Below are positions 45,027 to 56,966 of a stretch of DNA of 64,000 nt, in pieces. Under the pieces are notes generated by a model, which saw nothing but the letters and a program-made list of their open reading frames with translations, was not told where the DNA came from and did not search any database. Position 1 is the stretch's first letter; the number at the start of each line of letters is the position of its first letter. This DNA comes from Oenanthe sinensis (Eukaryota; Streptophyta; Magnoliopsida; Apiales; Apiaceae), in the NCBI GenBank assembly GCA_028671895.1, contig CM053802.1, positions 35,502,201 through 35,566,200 on the forward strand, given 5' to 3'. Both the position numbers and the translations under genes were made by a program.

Positions 45027-46945
45027 TGTTGATGAGATTACGAAGCCGTATCAATAGTAATCATGATAACTCAACACCAGAACACGACAGGTAAATAATA
45101 CTACGTTTACACAGAAATTAAGAAAAAATAAAGATAAGGCAAATACAGTGAATCAAGACATTAGAAGAAGTTTTGAAGTCTACTACATGTCATTAAAAGA
45201 AGTTCATTAATATGTTCAAGACTTAGTGAAGAATAATTTGTAAAGACTTTCAGGGTTTTAGAAGTGTTGAAAAATCAGTATAAAGTGCCACTAGGAGATT
45301 TCAGTGTACCAGCATTGATTGAAGATAGACAGGGTTCGAAACATATGAATCTAGAAGAATTGAAAACATGGTAAAGACAAAGGATTAAGAAGACAGCTGC
45401 AGTCTTGGAGTTATACTCACTGAAGGAAGTCCATTTAAACGTTCAAGCATTAGTGAAGAATAGAGAATGAAGTATTCAAGATTTTAGTAGTAATGAAGAC
45501 GTTGTCTAAGTACCAGAAAAGATTCTAGTGAAAGTACAGTGTTTATTTACAGTTAGTGTTTGAAGCAATGCAATAGTCCAAGGTTAATAAGCTGAAATAG
45601 AATAGAAGTCGAGAGAATTTAATTTAGTGTTGGTCATTTGTGAACCAGACCAGTGCACTAAGCGTCAGCACATAAAGAAGATAATTACCTTGATATATCG
45701 GAAGAAAATTAGTTGATCAATCTAGAAAAGAATTCTAAGTACTTTCGTGGTTCCTATACAAGGCCACAAGAGTAAAAGCGCAACAAAATACCTAGGCGCA
45801 ACAAAATACTTATGAATAAGTTTTTAAGTACTTTTGTTGTTCCTATACACTGCAAGCAATGTAGGAGGCACAACAAAACACCTATGCGCAACAAAATACT
45901 TATGAATAAGTTTCCAAGTACTTTTGTTGTTCTTATACACTACAAGCAATGTAGGAGGCGCAACAAAACACTTAGGCACCACAAAATACTTGTGATTCAG
46001 TTTCTAAGTACTTTTGTTGTTCCTATACACTACAAGCAATGTAGGAGGCGCAAAAAAAAATACTTAGGCGTAACAAAATACTTAGGAATAAGTTTCTAAG
46101 TACTTTTATTGTTCCTATACACTGCAAGCAATGTAGGAGGCGCAACAAAACACCTAGGCACAACAAAATACTTATGAATAAGTTTCTAAGTAATTTTGTT
46201 GTTCCTACACACCGCACACACTCTATGAGGCGCAAGAAAACTTTCCCTTAGGCGCAACAAAAGTTTCGTGGCTCCTATACAATGCACTCACTCTACAGGC
46301 GCAAGAAAGGACTTAGCATTGTGAAGAACAAATCAATTTTAATTGATTTGAAAAGTCTACACCATATATAAATCAAATGACGTGCTCATTTGAAAAAGTG
46401 TGTTATGGTTCGTCTCTTCCAATCAAGTGCCGGAGAACACAACAAATAATATACAGAGGGGTCAAAACAAATCAAAGCTCTATCCATTACTCCTTACCAG
46501 AGTCTTTTATTAATGGCTGGATAAACCTTGTAATATTTTAAGGGCCATTACATAATACTCCCGGTAGTTAAATCCTTAGGTAAAATTATAGATACAAATA
46601 TTGTGTAGGATTTGGCTTGTATATTTTTGTAGAAGTAAAAAACTAATTTGTTCTTTGGAAACCAGTTATATTTTTAATAGTGTGTAGAAATCTCTGGGTT
46701 TATATACGAAAGATATATTCTCTGAAACTTGTCTCCATAATTTACTAGCTAATTTTCTAGAATTTTAATATTTATTCATAAATACAGAAAATTAGTAAGC
46801 CAGCCTCCTAAACACTATTCACTTCATGAATTCGAACCCACTAACCGAACTCTAAATTATTTATCGTCAAAAGATTCGAAAGAATTTTTTAATTTAGTGA
46901 GTATCTTATTCAACCCCTCCTTCTACGATACTTCGGGACCCAACA
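45027..46945 (+). repeat. LTR B3
   Basis: Starts TGTTGATGAGATTACGAAGC after the polypurine tract AATAGGGGGAGAT and ends CTTCGGGACCCAACA, 1,919 bp. The right flank (AAATA, 46946-46950) is copia F gag sequence, so the family B element inserted into element F. It contains an expanded tandem array (separate entry). Confidence 0.92.
45775..46310. repeat. 90-bp tandem array in LTR B3
   Basis: Five units of ~90 bp. The landmark AAGTACTTTTGTTGTTCC occurs near 45826, 45916, 46006, 46097 and 46188, giving spacings of 90, 90, 91 and 91. Each unit includes GCAAGCAATGTAGGAGGCGCAACAAAACACCTAGGCGCAACAAAATACTT-like sequence (in pieces). B1 and B2 have only the GGCGCAACAAAATA core with few repeats, so this is an expansion specific to B3. 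Confidence 0.9.
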
Positions 46946-48010
46946 AAATATTTAACATACACATAAGCATGCTAGCATCAGAAGAAGATAATGTTAAACT
47001 AGTTCTAAGAAATAAAATGTTAGAGGCTAAAAATGAAGAACTAGAACTTGCATGTGTAAATGTAGAAGATCTTAGACCGGAGATAGAATATCTGCAAAAT
47101 AGAGACAAATGCAATCAAGAAGTAGAGACTGCACTTAGGAACAAAATTTCTGAGTTAGAGTTGAAACTTAGGCATATAAGAAATTTGCAAATCTTGTTAA
47201 GGAGGCGATAGATAGACAAGTCATAGATCAAAAAGATGGTATAAGTTTGTATTATGATAAGAAACTAGGAAATAGACATGTGGAGTCAGTTGTTGAAGAA
47301 AGTCCTGTGAAGCAAGACATTCCACACGTGTTAAAGAATGTTACTAAGCCCATATACAAGAAGTTTGTCATAGAACTCATAGATGAAGAACAGATCACTA
47401 TGAAAGAAGAAATACTTACTAAGGATAAAAAGAAAGAGGAAGAAGATAAAAAGAAGTTGTTGAAGAACTCTATAAAAATTGAAGATCCCAAGGAACAGAT
47501 TAAAACTGAAGTAGGCAACAGAACTCAAAAGAAGAAAGCTAACAGAAATGGAAAAATAAGTGTTAATAAGAAAAATTATTATGCTTATTCTTTAAATGCT
47601 ACTAGGAAAGTTTGCAATAACTGTAATTCTACTAGACATCTTACGCATGCATGCAGAAAGGTTAAAGTAGTAAAAACTGAAATTCCTAGTGTAACTACCA
47701 TGCCTGCCATGCCTATATCTCATCAGTCATGTGGTAAAGTCAGATGTATGTCATGTGTTTTTAACATCATGTCTGCATACATAAACTTGATGAATGCATC
47801 ATCTAGTACTTGCATTAACAAAGATGTAAACATGAATAGAAAGCATGTTAGGGCAAAGACTGCTAGTCCTCCTAAGTCTAGGAAGGAAGCTCATGTCCGT
47901 AAACCTAAAGGCACACTTGTCAAGCTAAACCAAAGGACAAGGGAATAATCTATGAGAAAGACCATGACAAGGCAATTCCTGTAGTTAAAATTGTTAAATT
48001 ATCTAAGCCT
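46946..48010 (+). pseudogene. gag: Element F gag, C-terminal part
   Basis: Copia gag that begins in the middle at LTR B3. First a coiled-coil segment (NKMLEAKNEELELACVNVED, NKISELELKLR), like residues 470-540 of element E gag. Frame 47247-47948 (233 aa) is Lys-rich and carries a CCHC knuckle CNNCNSTRHLTHAC (C-x2-C-x4-H-x4-C) and the cluster CGKVRCMSCVFNIM that is also found in element A before the protease. One frameshift at about 47205-47245. Confidence 0.85.
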
Positions 48011-48480
48011 CTTGGACCTAATCAAATTTGGGTGCCAAAAAAGAAGTAATCAATCTGTGGCTGCAGGGTATAGAAAAGAACAAGCGTGTCATGTGGATTC
48101 TCGACAGTAGTTGTTCTAGGCATATGACTGGTGATAGAGCCATGCTATCAGACTTGGTTGAGAAAGTTGGCCCGATAGTTACCTTTGGAGATAACATCAA
48201 AATATTCATAACGAGATATGGTAATCTGGAAATTAGAAATGTTATCATTGAGAACATCTCTCTTGTTGACAGACTAAAACACAATCTCTTAAGCATTAGT
48301 CAATTCACTGACAAGGGTTATAATGTCACATTCAAGAAGTAGAAGTGTGAAATTCAAAGCAGGAAAGATGAGAAGCTTGTTCTTCAAGGAGTGAGAAAAG
48401 GGAATCTTTTTGTGGCTAACTTATTCTCTGCAAGCAAAGGCGAAGTCAAGTGTTTTTACAACAAGCTGCAATATAGGACA
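48011..48480 (+). pseudogene. Element F protease
   Basis: Frame 48028-48342 holds VMWILDSSCSRHMTGDRAM. D-S-S replaces the usual D-S-G, with the Asp intact. Next come KVGPIVTFGDN and LLSISQFTDKGYNVTFKK, the copia protease and its exit segment. A TAG at 48340-48342 ends the frame. Sequence beyond it still encodes the expected continuation (GVRKGNLFVANL). Confidence 0.87.
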
Positions 48481-49500
48481 GTTGGTTATGGAATAAGAAA
48501 CTTTCACACCTGAATTTTAAAGCAATGAACTCATTTGTAAAGAAGGAATTTGTTAGAGGTTTACCTGAGAAGGAATTATGTAAAGAAGGTCTGTATGAAG
48601 CATGTGAGAAAGGGAAGTCAAAGAAAGCATCTCACTGAAACAAAGAATTATCAGACATTACGGAACCGCTACAACTACTACATATGGATTTATTTTGTCC
48701 AGTAAATGTCATGTCTATGTCAAGGAAGAGATATGCACTCATAATTATTGATGACTACTCGAAGTACACATGGGTCTTGTTTTTAGTCTCAAAGGATGAA
48801 GCCCCTCAGACAATTATCGATCACATAAAGAAAATTGAGTTGGAAGCTGGTTTGCCTGTCAAGAAGATTAAGTCTGACAATGGAACGGAATTTAGAAATA
48901 TAACCCTGAATGAATTATGCACTGAGAAAGGTATATCAAGACAATATTCAGCGCCCAGAACTCCGCACAAAATGGAGTAGTAGAAAGGAAGAACATAACT
49001 TTTATTGAAGCAACAAGAACTATGCTGAATAAAGCTAAATTACCTTTGTATTTTTGGGCTGAAGCAGTCAATACAACTTGCTACACTCAGAATCGCACCC
49101 TGATCAACAAAGATCACGAAAGACTTCATATGAATTGGTGGAAAACAAGAAACCAACACTGAAATACTTTCATGTGTTTGGAGCAAAGTGTTTTATATTG
49201 AAGGATGATGAGTATCTTGGGATGTTTGAATCCAAGGCTCATGGAGGAATATTTATTAGCTACTCACTAAAATCGAAGGTTTACAGGTTTTATGTGATTG
49301 ATCACAAAAAGGTTAAAAGCATCAATGTAACTTACGATGATTTCAAGTTCCCTAGCGTACAAAGAGAAGATGACATAGAAACTCTGACGTTCGAAGACAT
49401 GAATTCAGATGGAGGTATAAATGAACCTAAAGTTGCTGAAGAACACCAAATTTCAACTGAAAGTAGTAGTAATGGTGATTCTGATCCTAGTGGTTGAAAC
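48481..49500 (+). pseudogene. Element F integrase (broken)
   Basis: Frame 48684-48980 starts at the first catalytic Asp (MDLFCPVNVMSMSRKRYALI; the usual Gly is Cys) and includes the second (IKSDNGTEFRN). A frameshift near 48970 separates the Glu-containing VVERKN segment. Frame 49078-49497 is the C-terminal part (KPTLKYFHVFGAKCFIL, KVYRFYVIDHKKVKSINVT). A zinc site precedes the first Asp but is frameshifted. Confidence 0.87.
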
Positions 49501-50607
49501 AATGGAAGATTCACAGAAACCACTAGTTCTGGAAGAGAATCTCATTCCTAATCCAGCAGTAACTCAGGGGGAGCAAGTGAAGGATCAACTAAAAACACTC
49601 AGTACAATAAATATCATGTTGAATCATCTAGAGGTAATCTTCCTAGACAAAGGGTATGGAGGAGAGATCACCCCTATTGTCTAATACTAGATGATCCAAA
49701 AGCTAGAGTACAGACTAGAAGTGCTACACAAAATGAATGTCATTTCTCAAGATTTCTTTCAGACATGAAACCAAATAAAGTAGAAAAAGCACTTGATGAT
49801 CCTGATTGGGTGATTGCAATGCAGGAAGAGCTCAATTAATTTGAAAGGCAGAAAGTATAGAAGCTGGTACCTAGGCCAAAGAACAAGTCTATAATTGGCA
49901 CCAAATGGGTATTCAGAAATAAACTGGATGAAGATGGCATTGTCACGAGGAATAAAGCTAGACTGGTTGCTAAGGGCTATTCTCAAGAAGAAGGTATAGA
50001 CTATGATGAAACATACGCACCTGTAGCCAGACTTAAAGCCATCAGGATGTTTCTAGCATTCGCTGCACATTCATATTTCAAAGTATATCAAATGAACATG
50101 AAGAGTGTATTCCTGAATTGAGAACTTAAAGAAGAGGTATATGTGGAACAACCCCCAGGGTTTGAAGATCCAGAATTTACTGATTTTGTGTATTTTCTCT
50201 TCAAGGCACTCTATGGTCTCAAGTAAGCACCTCAGACATGGTATGACACTCTATCAGAATTTTTACTTGAAAATGGCTCTATTAGAGGTGTCATACATAA
50301 GACTCTATTCCATAAACTACTTAAAAATGTTAGTATAAGTATATGTAGATGACAAAATATTTGGGTCTACTAATGAATATGTGTGTAGTATATTTGCTAA
50401 GCTAATGAAGAGTAAGTATGAAATTAGCATGATGGGAGAGCTCAACTACGTTCTTGGACTCCAAGTAATCCAAATAAATGATGGAATTTTCATTTGCCAA
50501 ACCAAGTACGTCAGAGATCTATTAAAGAAGTATGGTCTTGAAGATTCATCTATAGCCAAAATTCCCATGACAACTTCCACTAAGCTTGATAATGATGAAC
50601 CTGGTAA
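49501..50607 (+). pseudogene. Element F reverse transcriptase, 3'-truncated
   Basis: RVT_2 with TKWVFRNKLDEDG, ARLVAKGYSQEEGIDYDETYAP (49905-50030) and FLFKALYGLK (50195-50225). The catalytic Y-V-D-D is encoded near 50340-50352 but out of frame with the preceding segment. Frame 50381-50641 continues (YEISMMGELNYVLGLQV, TKYVRDLLKKYGLEDSS). Four in-frame stops sit at probable Gln, Trp or Gly codons. Element G2 inserted at 50607/50608, so RNase H and the 3' LTR are missing. Confidence 0.88.
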
Positions 50608-52150
50608 TGTAGGGTTTCGTAACACAAACGCAGCGGAATAAACGCGAAAAATAAATCAAAATAGCGAAACCCTCCGCAGGATCCTTGCGAAAACAAAAGA
50701 TTTAATTCGGAGATAAAGAATAAATACCTTTAGAAGCTTTAACAGTTCATTAATGGAAGATTAATGGAGGTCCAAAGCTTGTTTAATCACCACGTATCCC
50801 GCTCTCGCGATCTACGCTCTACGGTATCCACACGAACACTTTTCATGAAGGATTGATGTGTACTAGCACCTGAAAACTTCTTCTCTCTCTATCTTCCTCC
50901 TCTCTCAGAGCGGCTAGGGTTTTTTGTAAAATCTCTATCTTATTAAATCAGCCCATAAAGAGATTATATAGATAGAGGAATAAGTTTTCTAATTATAATC
51001 CAATTATAATTAATACTAATCCAAAATTCTAAATTATTTAATTAAGTCTCACTTAATTAATTAATTATTAATTTTGGAATTAGTTTAAGTAATTCATTTA
51101 TTCTATTTATATAATTAATTAAGTCATACTTAATAAATATCATAAATAAAATAAATTACTTATTTAATTTAAATTTATAATTTAAATTATTTCTCCTTCA
51201 AGCGTTCTTTGTGTGTGACCCTGTAGGCTATTATTACGTTGGCAACAATTTTAATATTTAATTAAAATTGTAAACAATGAGCGGCATCTAGTAATACATC
51301 ATTGCTACCCAAGTAATAATAATAAATCGGTGATTCGATTAAGCCTTTCGTGAATAATGTTCCATGTAATATAATCCCTTTAATCTTGATATTATAAATT
51401 AAACTCAAGGCATGTCTCGTGTCATCCTCTTCATAATTTAATCTTTATTTTCTTGATCGATGAGTAAACTATTAAAATCAAATCAACATTTGAGCACGGC
51501 CGTGTATTTCATAGTCTCACTCAAACAAGAGGCCAATAATATCACTCCTAAAATTAGGAGGATTAAATCCCATCGAGATCATTCATATTTCTCATACGAT
51601 TCATAATATACCCAATGTCCACTTTTATCATCACCCGGTCAAAGGTAACTTTTAATGTAATCAAAGTATATTAATTCTCGTATAGAAATATAATGATTTC
51701 AGGTCTAAGGATCATTACACCATTATCACAGTGAGAATTACTTATTACACTTACTTAACATATAGAATCTCACAGCGGGTCATTCCAGTGCCATGCATTG
51801 AGACATGCACTTATGTTCTTGACTTTAGTATCCCCATACCTATGACCAATGAGATCTGGTCATCTGTCAAGAAACATACTAGTCTTTGTGCATTATTATT
51901 GTCCTTAAATAATAATACTCGACTAGGGAATTTTAGGAATAAGATATTATTCATATAATCTCATTTTTAAGTCACATACTTAAAGATATAGAATACGTAT
52001 CAAAATTCCAAGGACATTTAATATGCTTCAATTTATTACGCAGTAAACAAAACATAATAAATAAATAATAATCAATAAAACATAATCCTTAATAATAAAT
52101 ATTTTCCTTAAAATATAAAAAGTATTGTCTCTAGAGCACAATTACTAACA
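50608..52150 (-). repeat. 3' LTR of element G2
   Basis: Plus-strand boundaries TGTAGGGTTTCGTAACAC at 50608 and ATTACTAACA at 52150, so the element-sense LTR starts TGTTAGTAAT and ends GAAACCCTACA, 1,543 bp. The plus strand then reads ATCTCCCACTTGCAC, the complement of the polypurine tract. Left flank GGTAA (50603-50607). The ORF track in this LTR shows nothing recognisable. Confidence 0.85.
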
Positions 52151-52159
52151 ATCTCCCAC

Positions 52160-52780
52160 TTGCACTAAAGTCAATTACCCAAGTATCCAATACTCATGAA
52201 ACTAGTGTGACTTTCATGCTTCTGCTGCGACAAAGCCTTAGTCAGTGGGTCTGCAATATTATTATTAGTATGCACTTTACATATATGTATATCTCCTTGA
52301 TCATTAATCTCATTAATTAGGTGATATCTCCTAAGTACATGCCCAAACAGCCTCCTTGGCTGCTTCGCAAGCATCAATATACTCAGACTCTATTGTAGAA
52401 TCAACTATTGTCTCTGCTGTGAACCATTCCAGCATACAACATCTCAATAAAATTAGATAAAACACAAAGACATACAAAAACATTAAATTATCGTTATCTG
52501 TCTAGAAACCAGTATCACTGAAACCTCTTACAACTAGCTTCACATCTCCTCCATATAACAAGAATGAATCTTTAGTCCTCTTTAAGTACTTAAGAATATT
52601 CTTGACTGTCGTCCAGTGACCTTCACCTGGATTAGATCGGTATCTACTCATCATAGTTAAAGCATACGAGACATCAGGACAAGTACATATCATTGCATAC
52701 ATTATAAAACCAATTACTGACGCATATGGAATTTTACTCATGCAGTCCCTATCATCCAATGATTTAGGACAAATTTTATT
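52160..52780 (-). pseudogene. Element G2 RNase H (broken)
   Basis: Frame 52759-52502 covers the RT-RNase H junction (IPYASVIGFIMYAMICTCPDVSYAL, GHWTTVKNILKYLKRTKD). Frame 52377-52171 is the RNase H end (GHVLRRYHLINEI, NNNIADPLTKALSQ). The middle, with the catalytic core, is decayed between the two (52380-52500). The product would be inactive. Confidence 0.87.
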
Positions 52781-53700
52781 TTGAGATCACTATCCCATGA
52801 GACATTGGGACATATCCATTTTAGTCTCTTTGCATTTGAAATCGATGCAAAACTTTGTCAATGTATGTACTCTAAATTAGGTCGATCAATCACCTTGATC
52901 TATCTCTATAGATCTCGATCCCTAATATATATGTCACATCGCCTAAGTCTTTCATTGAGAAATTATTTCTCAACCAAGTCTTCACAGTTTGTAGAGAAGG
53001 AATGTCATTCCCTATTAGTAATATATCATCAACATATAATACTAGGAATGCCACATGGCTCCCACTAAACTTCTTGTAAACACAAGTTTCATCTTCATTC
53101 TGAATAAAGTCAAACTCTTTTTGACTGTTTCATGAAAACAAATGTTCCATCTCCTCGAGGCCTGCTTTAATCCATAAATGGATCGACGTAACTTACATAC
53201 ATTTCCAGCATCCTTTAGATCAACAAAACCCTTAGGGTGTGTCATGTACACATCCATATCTTCTTCAAGGCTCTCATTTAAGAAAGCGGTTTTGACATCC
53301 ATTTGCCAGATTTCATAGTCATAGTAAGCAGCTATAGCAAGCAAAATCCTGATGGACATGACCATAACAACTGGTGAAAAGGTCTCATCATAGTCAATAC
53401 CATGAATTTTCTTGAAACCTTTTGCCACCAATCGTGCCTTATAGGTCTGTACATTAGCATCCATGTCGGTCTTCTTCTTGAAAACCCACTTGCACCCTAT
53501 AGGTTTTACCCCTTCAGGTGGATCAACCAAAGTCCATACTTGATTAGTATACATGGATTCCATCTCAGATTTAATGGCATCCAGCCATCTCTTAGAATCT
53601 GGAGTGTTTATAGTATCTAGGTATGAGAGAGGCTCATCTTCATCCACAAGCATCACATCACCATCTTGAGTCAAGAGAAATCCATATTATCTCTTGGGCT
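52781..53700 (-). pseudogene. Element G2 reverse transcriptase (broken)
   Basis: Frame 53674-53042 (210 aa) is RVT_2: EMESMYTNQVWTLVDPPEG, GCKWVFKKKTDMD, ARLVAKGF, GIDYDETFSPVV, QMDVKTAFLN, SIYGLKQASRRWN. After a frameshift near 53060 the catalytic Y-V-D-D-I-L-L-I-G is encoded at about 53036-53012, so both aspartates survive. The downstream part to 52781 is in pieces. Confidence 0.9.
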
Positions 53701-54500
53701 CATGGCGAATCCTACTAAACCTACGAACACCTGTGTTTCTTGAGCAATATTATTTTTCTTGTACATTCTACTCAGGTTCCTCCACTGGTTCAACGTTATC
53801 ATGTGGGTCTCAAACTTCATTGAGATCTATTATCCTCCCACTGTCTCTCAGCAGTTCGAGCAACAAACACTTTGTTTTCGGAAGGATTATAGAAAGAATA
53901 ACCCCTTGTTTCAGTTGGGTATTCCACAAAATTACATTTTTCTGATTTTAGTCCTAGCTTGTCAGAGATTAAACGTTTCACAAACGCTTCACATCCCCAA
54001 AATTTTATAAATGACATGCTGTGACGTTGCTCAGTCCATATCTCATAAGGAGTCTTTTGAACCAATTTAGTAGGAACACAGTTAAGTGTATGTAGAGCCG
54101 TTTCCAGGGTGCAACCCCAGAAACTAATTGGAAGATTCATTGACTCAACATTGATCGCACCATGTCCAACAAGGTGTGATCTCTCCTATCAAAAAAAACT
54201 TTTCTTTGATATTTTCTACTTCATCTTTATAGTCTTTAAACTTTTCAAATGATTCGGATTAGTTCTTCAAAAGATACATATATCCGTATCTACTAAAATA
54301 ATTAGTAAATTTTATGAAGTTAATAAAATCTACCTTTTGTCATCGTACACATATGACCACATACATCACTATGTATAAGTCATACCCATTCAATGATCCC
54401 TTCACCATGTCCGGTAAAAGGAGCTTTAGTCATTTTACCAAATAAACCAAGATTCGCATCCTTTTGTATGATTCATAATCAAACTTATCCATGAATGCAT
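53701..54500 (-). pseudogene. Element G2 integrase, C-terminal part (decayed)
   Basis: Frame 54140-53817 shows LPISFWGCTLETALHTLNCVP, KTPYEIWTEQRHSMSFIKFWGCEAFVKR and the linker RGYSFYNPSENKVFVAR, characteristic of the copia integrase C-terminal region. Upstream (54160-54500) pieces such as LLDMVRSM and HTLL remain, without an open frame. The catalytic triad is not clearly intact. Confidence 0.85.
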
Positions 54501-55638
54501 CCTTATGTATTCTGAAAATGCGTTTCTTATTAATACGGCCTCAACAACAGTGCCAAAGGTAATATTTGATTTGAGTCACTTTAGAACATATAAATTGTTA
54601 ATTAGATGTGCAACATTATAAGGCTCATCATCAAAATAGAATAAACAACTATTGTTATAAAATGAAAAAGCCTTTCATGTCCAAACAAGAAACTGAAATA
54701 ATGTCTCTGCCAATTGCAAGCACGCTATAACAATTATTAAGTTCTAAATTTTCCTTATAGGCCAAAAATTAAGTAACGAGTTCCTCGAACCAGAGCAACT
54801 ATCTTTACTCCAATTCCAACCCTATACCTTAAGCTTGACCTTTATTGATCATCATCTTCCGATCTTCCAATTAAGCATGACAGTTTAATTTCCAGTCTCC
54901 CAACTTTCCACAGAAGTGACAATCGTCTTCTTTATCAACACCTCATTCAGACTTTAGAGTCTGCTTTAGGGATTGGACTTTGGTTTGACAACGGAACTAG
55001 ATCAAATCTTCTCCTTGCCTTTCCATTTTCCTTTCCCTTTTGCATTCCCTATGTTTACCATCAATATAGTAGTAGTTCATGCATTTATCATATTACTTTC
55101 AGCAGTTCTCAACATGCTTAGCAACTCAATGGGTGTTTTACCAATCTTATTCACTTTATTGTTCATAACAAAATAAGAATAATATTTGTCCAGAGATTGT
55201 AAGATCAAATCTAACTGTCTCCAGACCAATCTAGAAACCCAAAATATCAATGGTATTCATTATACCCTATAATCTTTAGAACATGTGGTGTAACCGGGTC
55301 TCACTCTCCCTACTTGTAAGTGTATAGTACCCTTTCAAATATATCTTGTGCTCAATCGTTTCATAAGCATCTATATGTTTGTATTGCTTCTTAAGCTCAA
55401 CACATATATTTGCGAGCATGAGACATGAAACATCAGTCGCAACATCAATTTGCTTCCAATAACCACTATGATTTGCACATGTTACATTCTCAACTTTAAG
55501 AGCAGGGGAAGATATTTGACTAATATCGTGGTGCCCGAGGACGATCCTCAAGCTCCTATGTCAGTCAAGGAAATATATTCTCGTCAACTTGTCCTTCTCA
55601 AGAACTGATTGCATAGAGAAGTTGTTTGTGTTTATCAT
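54501..55638 (-). pseudogene. gag: Element G2 gag (decayed)
   Basis: The likely start is at 55638 (MINTNNFSMQSVLEKDKL). After a stop, the frame 55551-55276 reads LRIVLGHHDISQI, ATDVSCLMLANICVELKKQY and DAYETIEH, the classic copia gag opening. A zinc knuckle near 54925-54885 reads CHFCGKLGDWKLNC: the spacing of CCHC is kept but the His is replaced by Asp. Protease is not recognisable between 54500 and 54880. Confidence 0.8.
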
Positions 55639-56966
55639 TTGATATCTACAATATTAAAGTGCATAAAATAAACTAGGTTGCAAATTTAATATTAATTATG
55701 TTTAAGTGATTATGGTATATCATCATATACCTCCCACTATTTTTATCAAACTAATAGCCCTTACTATTAATTTGGAAAGTATATCCCATAATTCTTTCTA
55801 GTGAGCCAAGATCCATATTTCGTCATGTCCTAAGTCAACCACTGGAAGTCCTTAGAAAATGATTATTTAGGTAGACAACAGTTGTCAATTATATCATATA
55901 TAATTCTTGGATAGTTTGGTGAACAACGATTGATCTTATCTATCTAATAGACTTTTAACCAAACTCTATGCTTCTAAGTTCATAATAGTTAAATATAACC
56001 GTTTATTTTCACTTATTATGACGACTCAGTTAAGTTAGACCCAATGATACAACGGCGGAATATAACCGTTTATATTCGTCGCATCTCACCACGATAGATA
56101 GGAGTCCCCTGCCACTGACAGTCCTTCCCCTTATCGATCTAGGATTCGATGAGTGTTCATTCATTGGAAAGCATCCGAGTAAAACTTAATATTTTGTTAA
56201 GGGGTTTTAGAAAATTTATAACGATCATGATCACATCATAAAGAGATCCTCAATTTTTCCTTGAACCAAATATTTCAAATCGACATCTTAAATTGTTCAT
56301 TTCCCAGGTAGATGGAGGATACCAATGGTCACACTTAAAACCCATCAGCCTTACGAATACGCATATCCGCTTTTGTCAGAAAATCCCAATTATAGATATC
56401 AAAAATCCATATTTAATTCCGTGTTTTAAAAATCCATATTTCATAAACACAAGAATCTCATGATCGTTTGTTAATTTTAAAATCTTGAATCGTTACAGAT
56501 TTTATCTTGTTTAAGCAAACATGGCATGGGTGTCGTATCTAATACATACATGATTAATCAATATTAAGCATGCATCTCAATTATATCTACGCATACATAC
56601 CAATACATGCAATCATATACATATATGTAATGTGCGTAAATTAAACGTGTTTGGTTATGGCCCCATCCTATATGATATTTCCAAGCTAATGGAAATATCA
56701 AGGTCAGTCTATGGTGGTTTTAAAAATACTATCTATTACATGTCTTCTTTCTTCATTGCTCTATCATCCCCTTTTGGATCACCTCCTTGTTTGCAATTCT
56801 TCATTGATAATTACATTGAATAATAAAAATAAAACTATTCTAATGAAATTACAAGAAGAACTCGAGTTACATTCGAGATAATTAAATTACAATGAATAAA
56901 CGACATGCAAGTCGTATTTAGAAACCAAAACCATAAATCAAAACCACTATCCTATGGGTCTTTAGG
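55639..56966 (-). other. Leader region of element G2
   Basis: About 1.3 kb upstream of gag with no recognisable gene. It probably represents the long untranslated leader of G2. The sequence is not similar to LTR G2 at 50608-52150, so the 5' LTR lies beyond the insertion of element H or is lost. The frame at 56632-56823 has no known motif. Confidence 0.5.

Larger units (their letters stand above)
34252..46945 (+). mobile_element. Family B copia complex: LTR-interior-LTR-interior-LTR
   Basis: Three same-orientation LTRs (B1 34252-35764, truncated; B2 40312-42128; B3 45027-46945) separate two interiors. Interior 1 (35765-40311) has a pol remnant, AT-rich spacer and aORF remnant. Interior 2 (42129-45026) repeats only the part of interior 1 from about 37610 on. 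Both interiors end with the polypurine tract AATAGGGGGAGAT. Either one element inserted into another of the same family, or unequal recombination produced the array. Gag, protease and integrase are absent. Confidence 0.82.
50608..56966 (-). mobile_element. Element G2: copia retrotransposon, 5'-truncated
   Basis: Minus-strand copia element inserted in element F. The 3' LTR is at 50608-52150, with the polypurine tract (GTGGGAGAT on the minus strand) beside it. Reading leftward along the minus strand: leader (56966-55639), gag, integrase, RT, RNase H. The 5' LTR is not found before element H begins at 56967. It belongs to a different, more ordinary copia lineage than A/B/E/F and has no extra ORF. 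Confidence 0.85.

Noticed and set aside
45812..46235. Open frames of 95 and 70 aa on both strands in LTR B3
   Set aside because: Both are translations of the 90-bp tandem array.
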